DNA of 12,656 bases from Acidobacteriota bacterium (GTDB taxonomy: Bacteria; Acidobacteriota; Terriglobia; Acidiferrales; UBA7541). A program made the position numbers and the translations under genes. Positions 6,494-12,656 of the stretch are shown piece after piece. A model generated the notes under the pieces. The model was given only the letters and a program-made list of their open reading frames with translations. It was not told where the DNA came from and ran no database searches. Each line of letters opens with the position of its first letter. Position 1 is the first letter of the stretch. The stretch is taken from assembly GCA_003224135.1 (NCBI GenBank), contig QHYO01000423.1, positions 1-12,656 on the forward strand, in the 5' to 3' direction.

Positions 6494-6551
6494 TTTAAGG
6501 GTTGTTTACAAACCCTTAGATAGGGAAGTTTCAGGGTGGAAACTCTGAAAC
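6494..6551. repeat. Palindromic repeat copies downstream of rimP
   Basis: TAAGGGTT/AACCCTTA (6496-6503 with 6511-6518, 7-nt loop) aligns with the ompH-leader inner palindrome (4815-4839). It carries changes on both arms that keep pairing: CAGGG/CCCTG has become AAGGG/CCCTT. About 10 nt later GTTTCAGGGT/ACTCTGAAAC (6528-6537 with 6542-6551) forms a 10-bp stem with one G-U pair around a GGAA tetraloop. They begin 20 nt after the rimP stop codon; no T-run follows. Confidence 0.65.
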
Positions 6552-6657
6552 GAGCTGTGCGGCGGCGCTTGTTTCTCCGGCGCTCTTGCGCGGCAGTTGC
6601 GGCAAATCGCTGGGCCGGTGTTTTCAGTTGCCTTGGCCGGTCTTTCGCGTCCCGGTG

Positions 6658-6688
6658 TTGCATCGGGAAGAGCGGTGCCTTTTAGAAT
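6658..6688 (+). promoter_or_regulatory. Weak candidate internal promoter before nusA
   Basis: TTGCAT (6658-6663) and TAGAAT (6683-6688) resemble -35 and -10 boxes, but the 19-nt spacer is long. The 278-nt rimP-nusA gap makes a separate nusA promoter plausible. Confidence 0.25.
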
Positions 6689-6696
6689 TTTGTAGT

Positions 6697-6714
6697 GCCG
6701 GGTTTTAGCCCGGC
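6697..6714. repeat. REP-like GCCGGG hairpin in the nusA leader
   Basis: GCCGGG (6697-6702), loop TTTTAG, CCCGGC (6709-6714), within a GTAGTGCCGGG...CCCGGCTGC context. It has no T-run. Such short GC palindromes recur as intergenic repeats in related genomes, to my recollection; only one copy is visible here. It lies 38 nt before the nusA ATG and would be in its leader RNA. Confidence 0.4.
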
Positions 6715-6752
6715 TGCTGTTTAGGAGACTTTTCTCAGTTCGGGAATGCGTT

Positions 6753-8285
6753 ATGGCGAATTTGCTCTATCAACAGATTGAAATGCTCAGCCGCGAGAAG
6801 CACATCGAGCCGGAAATCGTGGTGTCTGCGATTGAAGACGCGATGGTCGTCGCGGCGCGGAAGTATTACAAGACCGAAGAAGATCTTCGCGGCAAGTTCA
6901 ACACGGAAACTGGTCAAGTGGACGTTTTTTCGGTTCTGACCGTGGTCGAAGAAGTTGCCGATCCGACGCGCGAAATCAGCATTGCCGATGCTCGCCGCAA
7001 GAATCCCGCGGCTGAAGTCGGCAGTGAAATCCTCACCAACAAGCCGACAGATGTTCTAGGCCGTATCGCCGCGCAGACTGCCAAGCAGGTCATCCTGCAA
7101 AAAGTGCGCGAAGCCGAGCGCGACACCATTTTCAATGAGTATCACAATCGCGTCGGCGAACTGGTCACCGTCATCGTCAAGCGTGCCGAAGGACCCGACC
7201 TCATCGTGGACATGGGCCGCACCGAAGCGCGTTTGCCCAAGCGCGAACAATCGAAGCTCGAGACTTACAACATTGGCGAACGCCTTCGCGTCGTGATTCG
7301 CATGGTGGATCGCGCGGCCAAAGGCCCGCAAGTTATCGTCTCTCGCGCGGATGCCGCGCTGGTGCAGCGTCTGTTTGAAATGGAAGTTCCCGAAATTTAC
7401 GACGGCACCGTGCAAATCCGCGCTGCCGCGCGGGAATCTGGCGAACGCACCAAGGTTGCGGTCTTCAGTCGCGACAAGGACGTCGATCCCGTTGGCGCGT
7501 GTGTCGGCATGAAGGGCATGCGAGTGCAGTCCATCATTCGCGAACTGCGCGGCGAAAAAATCGACATTATTCCGTACAGCGAAGAAACCGTCGCCTTCGC
7601 GCAAAAAGCGCTCAGCCCGGCGAAGGTCACGCGTGTGCAGATTACCGATCCCGAAAGCCACAAACTCGAGGTGATCGTTGAGGATTCGCAGCTTTCCCTT
7701 GCCATTGGCAAAAAGGGTCAGAACGTGCGGCTCGCCAGCAAGCTGATCGGCTGGGACATCGACATCAAGAGCGAGGAAGAAAAGCGCCGCGAAATCGAAG
7801 AGCAGATGACCGCTCTTACTGCGCCGACCACTCCGCTTACTGCTCTTGCCGGGGTCGGGCCCAAGACCATCGAGAAAATCGAAGCCGCGGGCATCACGTC
7901 GCTCGAACAGCTTGCGGGTATGACGCCGGAACAGCTGATGGAAATTCCCGGTATCGGCGAGAAAATGGTGGACAAAATCTACCAGGCCGTAAATCAATTT
8001 TACGAAGGTGGCGCGGTTGCGCCCGCTGCAGAAGGCTCAGCCGAAACCGGCGAAGTTGCGGACGCCGAAGCGGCGACTGACGTTCAGACCGAGACGACGG
8101 AAACGGAAACGCCTGCAGCCGAAACGGCTGAATCCTCGGGTCCGCAAACGGAAGCTGTCGTCGACGACGATGTGCCTACGCAATTGCCGCCAGAAGCGGC
8201 CGCTGAGCCAGCCGTGGAATCTGAGACGGCTACTGAGACTCACACGGATTCCGAAAAAGAAAAACACAACGAGACAAATTCTTAG
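6753..8285 (+). CDS. nusA: Transcription termination/antitermination factor NusA
   Basis: NusA binds RNA polymerase and nascent RNA, promotes hairpin pausing and intrinsic termination, and takes part in antitermination complexes. It has 510 aa. The start NLLYQQIEMLSREKHIEPE matches the family N-terminus, though its Shine-Dalgarno is weak (GGGAA at 6742-6746; a better AGGAGA at 6723-6728 is too far away). Domains: RNAP-binding N-terminal domain 1-130, S1 about 133-198, KH1 with GMKG (252-255), KH2 with GKKG (319-322), then a helix-hairpin-helix pair with GVG (367-369) and GIG (400-402) where the E. coli protein has its acidic repeats. Residues from about 421 to the end form an acidic Glu/Ala/Thr tail with a KEKHNETNS end. 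infB follows after 25 nt. The rimP-leader terminator is a natural candidate for NusA feedback (inference). Confidence 0.97.
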   Translation: MANLLYQQIEMLSREKHIEPEIVVSAIEDAMVVAARKYYKTEEDLRGKFNTETGQVDVFSVLTVVEEVADPTREISIADARRKNPAAEVGSEILTNKPTDVLGRIAAQTAKQVILQKVREAERDTIFNEYHNRVGELVTVIVKRAEGPDLIVDMGRTEARLPKREQSKLETYNIGERLRVVIRMVDRAAKGPQVIVSRADAALVQRLFEMEVPEIYDGTVQIRAAARESGERTKVAVFSRDKDVDPVGACVGMKGMRVQSIIRELRGEKIDIIPYSEETVAFAQKALSPAKVTRVQITDPESHKLEVIVEDSQLSLAIGKKGQNVRLASKLIGWDIDIKSEEEKRREIEEQMTALTAPTTPLTALAGVGPKTIEKIEAAGITSLEQLAGMTPEQLMEIPGIGEKMVDKIYQAVNQFYEGGAVAPAAEGSAETGEVADAEAATDVQTETTETETPAAETAESSGPQTEAVVDDDVPTQLPPEAAAEPAVESETATETHTDSEKEKHNETNS

Positions 8286-8310
8286 GTATCAGGTGATCGA
8301 AACGGAAAGC

Positions 8311-11295
8311 ATGACCGACGCAAATCAAGTTCGAATCAACGAGCTGGCCCGCGAGCTCGAAGTCAAAGCAAAGGCCATTATCGACCTTCTGCCTGGCTTT
8401 GGCGTTGCGGAGAAAAAGACTCACTCCAGCTCAATTCCCGTGGATGTCGCCGAAAAAGTGCGGCGTACCATCCAGGGACAGGCAGAAGCGGAGTCTGCTG
8501 CCGAATCCGCTGCTGCAGCTGAAAAGCAGGCCAAGGACTCGGCCGCAAGAGCCGCGCGGCAGAGACCTGTAGCACCGGCCGTTGCCGATGCTGCAGTCGC
8601 TACTCCAGTTGCGCCGCCAGCACCTCCGGCGCCAGCACCTGCTGCCGCAAAGCCGGCGTCTCCAGCGGCACCTGTTGCTACTCCGCCTCAAGCGCCTGCT
8701 GTCCCTGCGCCAACATCCGTAGCGCCTCCGGCCGCGCCTAAGCCCGCTGCACCATCCATTTCGCCTGCCGCTCCAACACAGGCCCCAGTGCCTCCGGCTG
8801 CCGCGAAGCCACCTGCTGCCCCTGCGCAACAAGCGCAAGCACCTTCTGGGCCCAGACCGGTTCCGGCCGCTCCGCTCGGCCAGCCATTGCGACCGGCTAC
8901 TCAAAATGCTCCTGCTCAGCGTCCACCGGTTCCCGGGCAACAACGGCCCGGGCAGCCTGGCGCTCAAAGGCCCGCAGCTGCTGCTCCGGCGCGTCCCGGC
9001 ACGCAGCCGCAACGTCCTTTGCCTACCGGCAATCGTGGTCCCCTTCCAACAGGGAACCGTGGCCCGATGCCCACCGGCAATCGTGGTCCGCTTCCTTCCG
9101 GTGATCGGCCGAGCGGCCCGCGTCCCGGTCAACCTATGCGTCCGCAGCAGGGTGGGGGTGGCCAAGGTCGTCCTTATTCTCCTCGCCCGGGCGGACAAAG
9201 TGGCCCCGGCGGTCCGCAAAATCGTCCTTCGTATGGACAACGTCCAGGTGTAGCTCCTGCTGGCACGCGCCCTGGTCCGCGTCAGTCCGGGCGGCCCGGC
9301 ATGCTCCCTGCGCCGCCTCCGGACAAAATGCCTTCCAAGGCTGAGCCAGGCAAGCCGCTCTATACGCGCCGCCCGACACAGCGCCAGCGCCCAAGTTCGG
9401 ACAAGCGCGAGATGGAAGGCGAGCGCAAGCTTCATCCGACTCGCCAGCGCCCCGGTGCAGGCGACCGTCGCGCTGCTGCCATCATCGCTCCGCCAGAGCC
9501 GCGTGCTCCGCGCGACATCAACATCACCGAAGGCATCACCATTCGCGAACTTGCCGAAAAACTCGACGTGCGCGCCAAAGACCTTCTGAAAGTTCTCCTC
9601 GACAAGGGAATTTTCGCAAGTATCAACCAGGCGCTTGATTCGCCGACGGCCACGCAACTTGCCGAAAGTTTCAACGGTGTTGTCACCGTCGTCTCCTTCG
9701 AAGACGAAATGATGCTCGAAGTGGCCAAGGAAGAAACCAAGGAAAATCTCAAGCCGCGTCCGCCCGTCGTCACCGTCATGGGCCACGTCGATCATGGCAA
9801 GACCAGCCTTCTCGACGCCATCCGCGAAGCGGAAGTGGCCGCCGGCGAAGCTGGTGGCATCACGCAACACATTGGCGCATACAAAGTGCAGGTCAACGAC
9901 CGCGCCGTCGTCTTCGTCGATACGCCCGGTCACGAAGCCTTCACCCGTATGCGTTCGCGCGGCGCGAAGGTAACGGATATCGTTGTCCTGGTGGTTGCCG
10001 CGGACGATGGCGTCATGCCGCAAACGAAAGAAGCCATCGACCACGCTAAAGCCGCCAACGTTCCCATCATTGTTGCCATCAACAAAGTTGACAAGCCCGA
10101 AGCGCAGCCGGAACGCGTCAAGCGCCAGCTCAGCGATCTTGGTTTGATGCCCGCTGAATGGGGCGGCGACACCGAATTCGTCGAAGTCTCCGCGAAGCAG
10201 AAAAAGGGCCTTGAACGCCTGCTTGAAATTATTTTGCTGGTCGCCGATTTGCGCGAACTCAAGGCTAACCCGGACGCGCCCGGCAGCGGCACCGTTCTCG
10301 AATCGCGCGTGGACAAAGGCCGCGGCCCTGTCGCCACGATCCTTATTCAGAATGGCACTCTCCGCGCCGGCGACTTCTTCATCTGCGGCGCAGTATTTGG
10401 CAAAGTCCGCGCACTGTTTGACGATCGCGGCCGCTCCATAAAAGACGCACCGCCCTCCACTCCCGTCGAAGTGCTCGGCCTTCGAGGTGTGCCCGAAGCC
10501 GGCGACCACTTCCAGGTTACCGACGAAGCCAAGGCTCGCCACATCGTCGATTACCGTCAGGGCAAGCAGCGCGACGCAGCTCTCCGAGCCAGCGCTGGTG
10601 GCCGCATCACTCTCGACCAGTTGCATGAACAATTGAAGTCCGGCGAAGTCAAGGAACTGGGCGTGGTCATCAAGGCTGATGTGCAAGGCTCCGTCGAAGT
10701 GCTCAGCGAAATGCTGCCCAAGCTGTCGACCGATCAGGTCAAGCTCAAGATCATCGGCTCCGGCGTAGGCGCCGTTAGCGAGAACGACGTGCTCCTGGCT
10801 TCCGCGTCCGGCGCAATCATTATCGCCTTCGGAGTTCGCCCCGAACGCAAAGCCGCCGATCTCGCCCAGCAGGAAGGCGTGGACATCCGCACGCATAACA
10901 TCATTTACGAAGTTTCCGACGAAATTAAAAAGGCTATGGAAGGCTTGCTCGAACCTGTCTTCCAGGAGTCGTATCTCGGCCGCGCCGAAGTCCGCAACAC
11001 TTTCCGTGTGAAGGGCGCGGGCACCATCGCTGGCTGTTATGTCGTCGATGGTATTCTCAAGCGCGACGCGCAAATCCGCGTGGTCCGTGATGGCGCCGTC
11101 ATCTACACCTCGAAGCTAAGTTCGCTCAAACGCTTCAAGGACGATGCCAGTGAAGTCCGCACCGGCTTTGAATGCGGCGTCGGCATAGCCAATTTCAACG
11201 ACGTGAAGGTCGGCGACGTTCTCGAAGCCTTCAGCATTCAGAAGGTCAGCGGCGCCGAAGCCGCCGCGCAAGCCGGCTCCTCCGCCCGCAAATAA
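8311..11295 (+). CDS. infB: Translation initiation factor IF-2
   Basis: This GTPase brings fMet-tRNA to the 30S P site and promotes subunit joining. It has 994 aa from ATG 8311 (GGAAAG just upstream); an in-frame GTG at 8293 is the alternative. The N-terminus [20 protein letters not shown] is the first IF2_N module. A Pro/Ala-rich then Arg/Gly/Pro-rich linker runs from about 75 to 400, with an octapeptide repeat at 237-266. A second IF2_N module ([20 protein letters not shown]) starts near 410. The GTPase domain has G1 GHVDHGKT (491-498), G3 DTPGHE (537-542), G4 NKVD (591-594) and G5 SAK. Domain II, domain C1 ([14 protein letters not shown]) and the tRNA-binding C2 follow, ending [10 protein letters not shown] plus a short Ala/Ser tail. 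All catalytic motifs are intact, so it is judged functional. Middle of the operon. Confidence 0.97.
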   Translation: MTDANQVRINELARELEVKAKAIIDLLPGFGVAEKKTHSSSIPVDVAEKVRRTIQGQAEAESAAESAAAAEKQAKDSAARAARQRPVAPAVADAAVATPVAPPAPPAPAPAAAKPASPAAPVATPPQAPAVPAPTSVAPPAAPKPAAPSISPAAPTQAPVPPAAAKPPAAPAQQAQAPSGPRPVPAAPLGQPLRPATQNAPAQRPPVPGQQRPGQPGAQRPAAAAPARPGTQPQRPLPTGNRGPLPTGNRGPMPTGNRGPLPSGDRPSGPRPGQPMRPQQGGGGQGRPYSPRPGGQSGPGGPQNRPSYGQRPGVAPAGTRPGPRQSGRPGMLPAPPPDKMPSKAEPGKPLYTRRPTQRQRPSSDKREMEGERKLHPTRQRPGAGDRRAAAIIAPPEPRAPRDINITEGITIRELAEKLDVRAKDLLKVLLDKGIFASINQALDSPTATQLAESFNGVVTVVSFEDEMMLEVAKEETKENLKPRPPVVTVMGHVDHGKTSLLDAIREAEVAAGEAGGITQHIGAYKVQVNDRAVVFVDTPGHEAFTRMRSRGAKVTDIVVLVVAADDGVMPQTKEAIDHAKAANVPIIVAINKVDKPEAQPERVKRQLSDLGLMPAEWGGDTEFVEVSAKQKKGLERLLEIILLVADLRELKANPDAPGSGTVLESRVDKGRGPVATILIQNGTLRAGDFFICGAVFGKVRALFDDRGRSIKDAPPSTPVEVLGLRGVPEAGDHFQVTDEAKARHIVDYRQGKQRDAALRASAGGRITLDQLHEQLKSGEVKELGVVIKADVQGSVEVLSEMLPKLSTDQVKLKIIGSGVGAVSENDVLLASASGAIIIAFGVRPERKAADLAQQEGVDIRTHNIIYEVSDEIKKAMEGLLEPVFQESYLGRAEVRNTFRVKGAGTIAGCYVVDGILKRDAQIRVVRDGAVIYTSKLSSLKRFKDDASEVRTGFECGVGIANFNDVKVGDVLEAFSIQKVSGAEAAAQAGSSARK
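9019..9108 (+). repeat. Octapeptide-coding tandem repeat in infB
   Basis: Four units of a 24-nt period encode [12 protein letters not shown] octads: [24 protein letters not shown] and LPSGDR. They lie in the low-complexity linker between the two IF2_N modules. Synonymous differences (ACC/ACA, AAT/AAC, GGT/GGC) show that the duplication is not brand new. Such arrays are prone to copy-number change. Confidence 0.8.
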
Positions 11296-11352
11296 TTTTT
11301 ATCGTGATTTTCGCGCGCGCTCTTATTGGCGCGCTGAACATGTTGATTGCGA

Positions 11353-11634
11353 ATGCCCGTTGGCCTGCTGACGCTCGAACTGCACATCGCGGATGCTCGC
11401 TCCTTGAAGGACAAGCGCCAGATTCTCCGCAGCCTCAAGGATCGTCTTCGCCGCAAGTTCAATATCGCCATCGCTGAGCTCGATTTTCACGACGTCTGGC
11501 AAAGCTCCACAGTCGGCATTGTCACGCTTTCCAATGCCGAACAGCACGTCGAAGAATCGCTGCAACACGTACTCGCCGAAGCGCATCGCATTCTCGGCCC
11601 GGTCCTGATCGACCATTCTGTCGATTTCTTGTAG
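11353..11634 (+). CDS. DUF503/YlxP family protein
   Basis: This 93-aa protein of the DUF503 family is often found between infB and rbfA in bacteria (ylxP in Bacillota); its function is not established, though the neighbourhood points to ribosome or RNA work. The start MPVGLLTLELHIADARSLKDKR and the signature FNIAIAELDFHDVWQSSTVG are typical, as is the end ILGPVLIDHSVDFL. ATG 11353 was chosen over TTG 11347, two codons earlier, because family members begin with M-x-V-G. No clear Shine-Dalgarno is visible in the 57 nt after infB. That gap holds a GCGCGC inverted repeat (11315-11320 with 11329-11334). Confidence 0.85.
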   Translation: MPVGLLTLELHIADARSLKDKRQILRSLKDRLRRKFNIAIAELDFHDVWQSSTVGIVTLSNAEQHVEESLQHVLAEAHRILGPVLIDHSVDFL

Positions 11635-11664
11635 CGGCGCGCGTTTCTTGTGCCCTGGACAATC

Positions 11665-11727
11665 GTACTTCTTGTACTTTTGAACTTTGTGCGCTGCCGC
11701 ACTCTTGTACTTCGTCTTCCGGTGCGG
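11665..11727. repeat. GTACTT direct repeats in the ylxP-rbfA spacer
   Basis: The 117-nt spacer contains GTACTT three times (11665, 11674, 11707), and the 9-mer CTTGTACTT twice (11671-11679, 11704-11712). CCGCAC/GTGCGG (11697-11702 with 11722-11727) is an inverted repeat closing a 19-nt loop. TTGAACTTT (11680-11688) recurs in the next spacer (12198-12206). No convincing promoter is seen. Confidence 0.5.
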
Positions 11728-11751
11728 TAAAAATCAACTGATATTGATCGC

Positions 11752-12132
11752 ATGCTGGCCGCCATGACTACTGCCAATCACCGTCACGAACGCATCGGCG
11801 AAGAAATCGCCCACGAAATCAACGCCATGCTTGCCGGCGAACTCAAGGACCCGCGTCTTGAGATTTCCGTCGTCGTCAACGAAGTCCGCATCGCTCCCGA
11901 CATGCGCCACGCCCGCGTTTTTGTCGGTGCCCGCGGCACCGAAGCGGAGCAACGTGGTGCCATCAAAGCGCTCGAACACGCGTCGAACTACATTCGCCAC
12001 GAAATCCTGGAGCGTCTCCAGCTTCGCCGGATTCCCGATCTTCACTTCACACTCGATAACTCGCAGGAATACACCGAACGCATCGACCAGCTCCTCAAAG
12101 AAATGAAAAAAGGCAATCCATCCCCCAAATGA
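11752..12132 (+). CDS. rbfA: Ribosome-binding factor A
   Basis: RbfA is a small KH-fold protein that binds the 30S precursor near the 5' end of 16S rRNA and is needed for late 30S maturation. The product is 126 aa from ATG 11752; ATG 11764, four codons later (MTTANHRHERIGEEI), is an equally good start, and neither has a clear Shine-Dalgarno. Family marks: RHERIGEEIAHEINAML at the N-terminus, LKDPRLE, the core strand VRIAPDMRHARVFV (the family's V-x-P-D-hydrophobic-x-x-A-x-V-y-V pattern), and the C-terminal IPDLHFTLDNS. Length is normal for the family. It follows ylxP after 117 nt and precedes truB by 173 nt. The nrnA-type phosphoesterase gene found between rbfA and truB in some bacteria is absent. 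Confidence 0.95.
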   Translation: MLAAMTTANHRHERIGEEIAHEINAMLAGELKDPRLEISVVVNEVRIAPDMRHARVFVGARGTEAEQRGAIKALEHASNYIRHEILERLQLRRIPDLHFTLDNSQEYTERIDQLLKEMKKGNPSPK

Positions 12133-12176
12133 CTCGTTCGGGCGCCCGCTCTTACAACGCAAACCGTTTCACTCTC

Positions 12177-12302
12177 TTCAACTTTCAAGCTTTGCCATTG
12201 AACTTTAAACCCATGCTCGCGGCCGTTCATTCCCCACGAGTCTCATGTCACGAGTCACAGATCACCGGCGACTGGTCGGCGGTCGTTGGTCGCTGACCCC
12301 TG
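12177..12302. repeat. Degenerate heptanucleotide repeat array before truB
   Basis: Read in steps of seven, 12177-12211 gives TTCAACT, TTCAAGC, TTTGCCA, TTGAACT, TTAAACC. From 12240 to 12302 it gives GTCTCAT, GTCACGA, GTCACAG, ATCACCG, GCGACTG, GTCGGCG, GTCGTTG, GTCGCTG, ACCCCTG (consensus GTCRCNG). The two blocks are in the same seven-base phase (56 nt between 12177 and 12233). The second block ends 3 nt before the truB ATG and leaves no room for a Shine-Dalgarno. It resembles heptamer-type simple repeats known from cyanobacterial and, to my recollection, acidobacterial spacers. Confidence 0.65.
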
Positions 12303-12305
12303 GCC

Positions 12306-12656
12306 ATGCCCCGCAAACCACAACCCGCTCCCTTCGACGGCGCGATCGTTATCGACAAGCCACAGGGAAAAACTTCGCATGACATCGTTGACGCCGTTCG
12401 CCATCTCGCCGGATTCCGCCAGGTTGGCCATCTCGGCACGCTCGATCCGCTCGCCACCGGTGTGCTCGTCCTTTTGCTCGGACGTGCCACGCGCTTCGTT
12501 CAGTTTTATTCCGGCCGTCGCAAACGCTACACCGCAGGCTTCCGTTTTGGCTTCGCCACCGATACCTACGATTCAGAAGGCCAGGCGCAAGGTCCGGACA
12601 CCGCCCCGGCGCTCGACAGCGCCACGCTCGAAAAATTTGCCAACGAACGTGTTGGC
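12306..12656 (+). CDS. truB: tRNA pseudouridine(55) synthase TruB (5' part)
   Basis: TruB isomerises U55 in the T-loop of tRNAs to pseudouridine. The first 117 codons are present and the gene runs off the window. The start MPRKPQPAPFDGAIVIDKPQ contains the family's opening motif (G-x-hydrophobic-x-hydrophobic-D-K-P, then GKTSHD). The catalytic motif is GHLGTLDPLATGVL (41-54), with the catalytic Asp at residue 47; most homologues have Thr where this has Leu43. The following RYTAGFRFGFATDTYDSEG fits the family's K-x-Y-x-hydrophobic and G-x-x-T-D-T-D-D-x-x-G region. ATG 12306 has no Shine-Dalgarno; the sequence before it is heptad repeat. Probably co-transcribed with rbfA. Confidence 0.95.
   Translation, partial: MPRKPQPAPFDGAIVIDKPQGKTSHDIVDAVRHLAGFRQVGHLGTLDPLATGVLVLLLGRATRFVQFYSGRRKRYTAGFRFGFATDTYDSEGQAQGPDTAPALDSATLEKFANERVG

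Noticed and set aside
4604..6752. CRISPR array suggested by recurring CCCTGAG arms
   Set aside because: The copies are unevenly spaced (29, 46 and 32 nt), the intervening sequences are themselves repeated rather than unique spacers, one copy group is inside rimP, and no cas genes are present.
7056..7997. A 313-aa open frame antisense to nusA
   Set aside because: Same reason: it lies wholly within nusA, with His/Phe/Asp-rich composition typical of antisense shadow translation.
8008..8310. Extension of infB upstream to 8008
   Set aside because: The frame overlaps the end of nusA and encodes an Arg/Lys/Pro-rich shadow of its acidic tail. IF-2 proteins begin with the [10 protein letters not shown] module just after ATG 8311.
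8431..11073. An 880-aa open frame antisense to infB
   Set aside because: It mirrors infB codon by codon, has no recognisable domain or credible ribosome binding site, and long antisense frames are expected opposite GC-rich genes with few antisense stop codons. IF-2 on the + strand explains the region fully.
11705..11733. Possible promoter TTGTAC-N17-TAAAAA before rbfA
   Set aside because: Only 3/6 and 4/6 matches, within a repeat-rich AT patch; not convincing enough to annotate.

Overview
The window carries the end of one unrecognised gene, a very large secreted lipoprotein, a Skp/OmpH-like periplasmic chaperone, and then the conserved block rimP - nusA - infB - ylxP(DUF503) - rbfA - truB. 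All genes are on the + strand. The organism is most likely an Acidobacteriota bacterium (inference). The reasons are GC-rich coding with frequent GTG/TTG starts, a giant lipoprotein that combines bacterial Ig-like, IPT/TIG and NHL/YVTN propeller repeats with YTAP-type signatures, an IF-2 with a very long Pro/Ala/Arg-rich N-terminal linker, and heptad-type simple repeats in the spacers. The outer-membrane-type genes (lipobox, Skp/OmpH) show a two-membrane cell.

Layout: 1-249 is a C-terminal fragment. 362-4603 is a lipoprotein of about 1413 aa. 4604-5022 is a 419-nt gap with a good sigma70-type promoter and a long, strongly structured leader containing a 75-bp tandem composite palindrome. 5023-5643 is the OmpH/Skp-like gene. 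5644-5877 holds a second promoter with the same hexamers and, about 30 nt downstream of it, an intrinsic-terminator hairpin ahead of rimP. rimP (5878-6474) starts the translation and transcription-factor operon, followed after 278 nt by nusA, then infB (25-nt gap), ylxP, rbfA and the first 117 codons of truB, which runs off the window.

The operon genes act together. RimP and RbfA mature the 30S subunit, IF-2 loads initiator tRNA, NusA controls pausing, termination and antitermination, and TruB makes pseudouridine 55 in tRNA. The ylxR and L7Ae-like genes often found between nusA and infB in Bacillota are absent.

The most unusual material is in the spacers. A local family of CAGGG/CCCTG palindromes occurs upstream of ompH, downstream of rimP and, in frame, inside rimP, where it encodes a duplicated 12-13-residue insert. 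The copy after rimP differs from the ompH-leader copy by base changes on both arms that preserve pairing. The rimP leader looks like a transcription attenuator. The rbfA-truB spacer is largely a degenerate heptanucleotide array running up to the truB start codon. All functional readings of these elements are inference.
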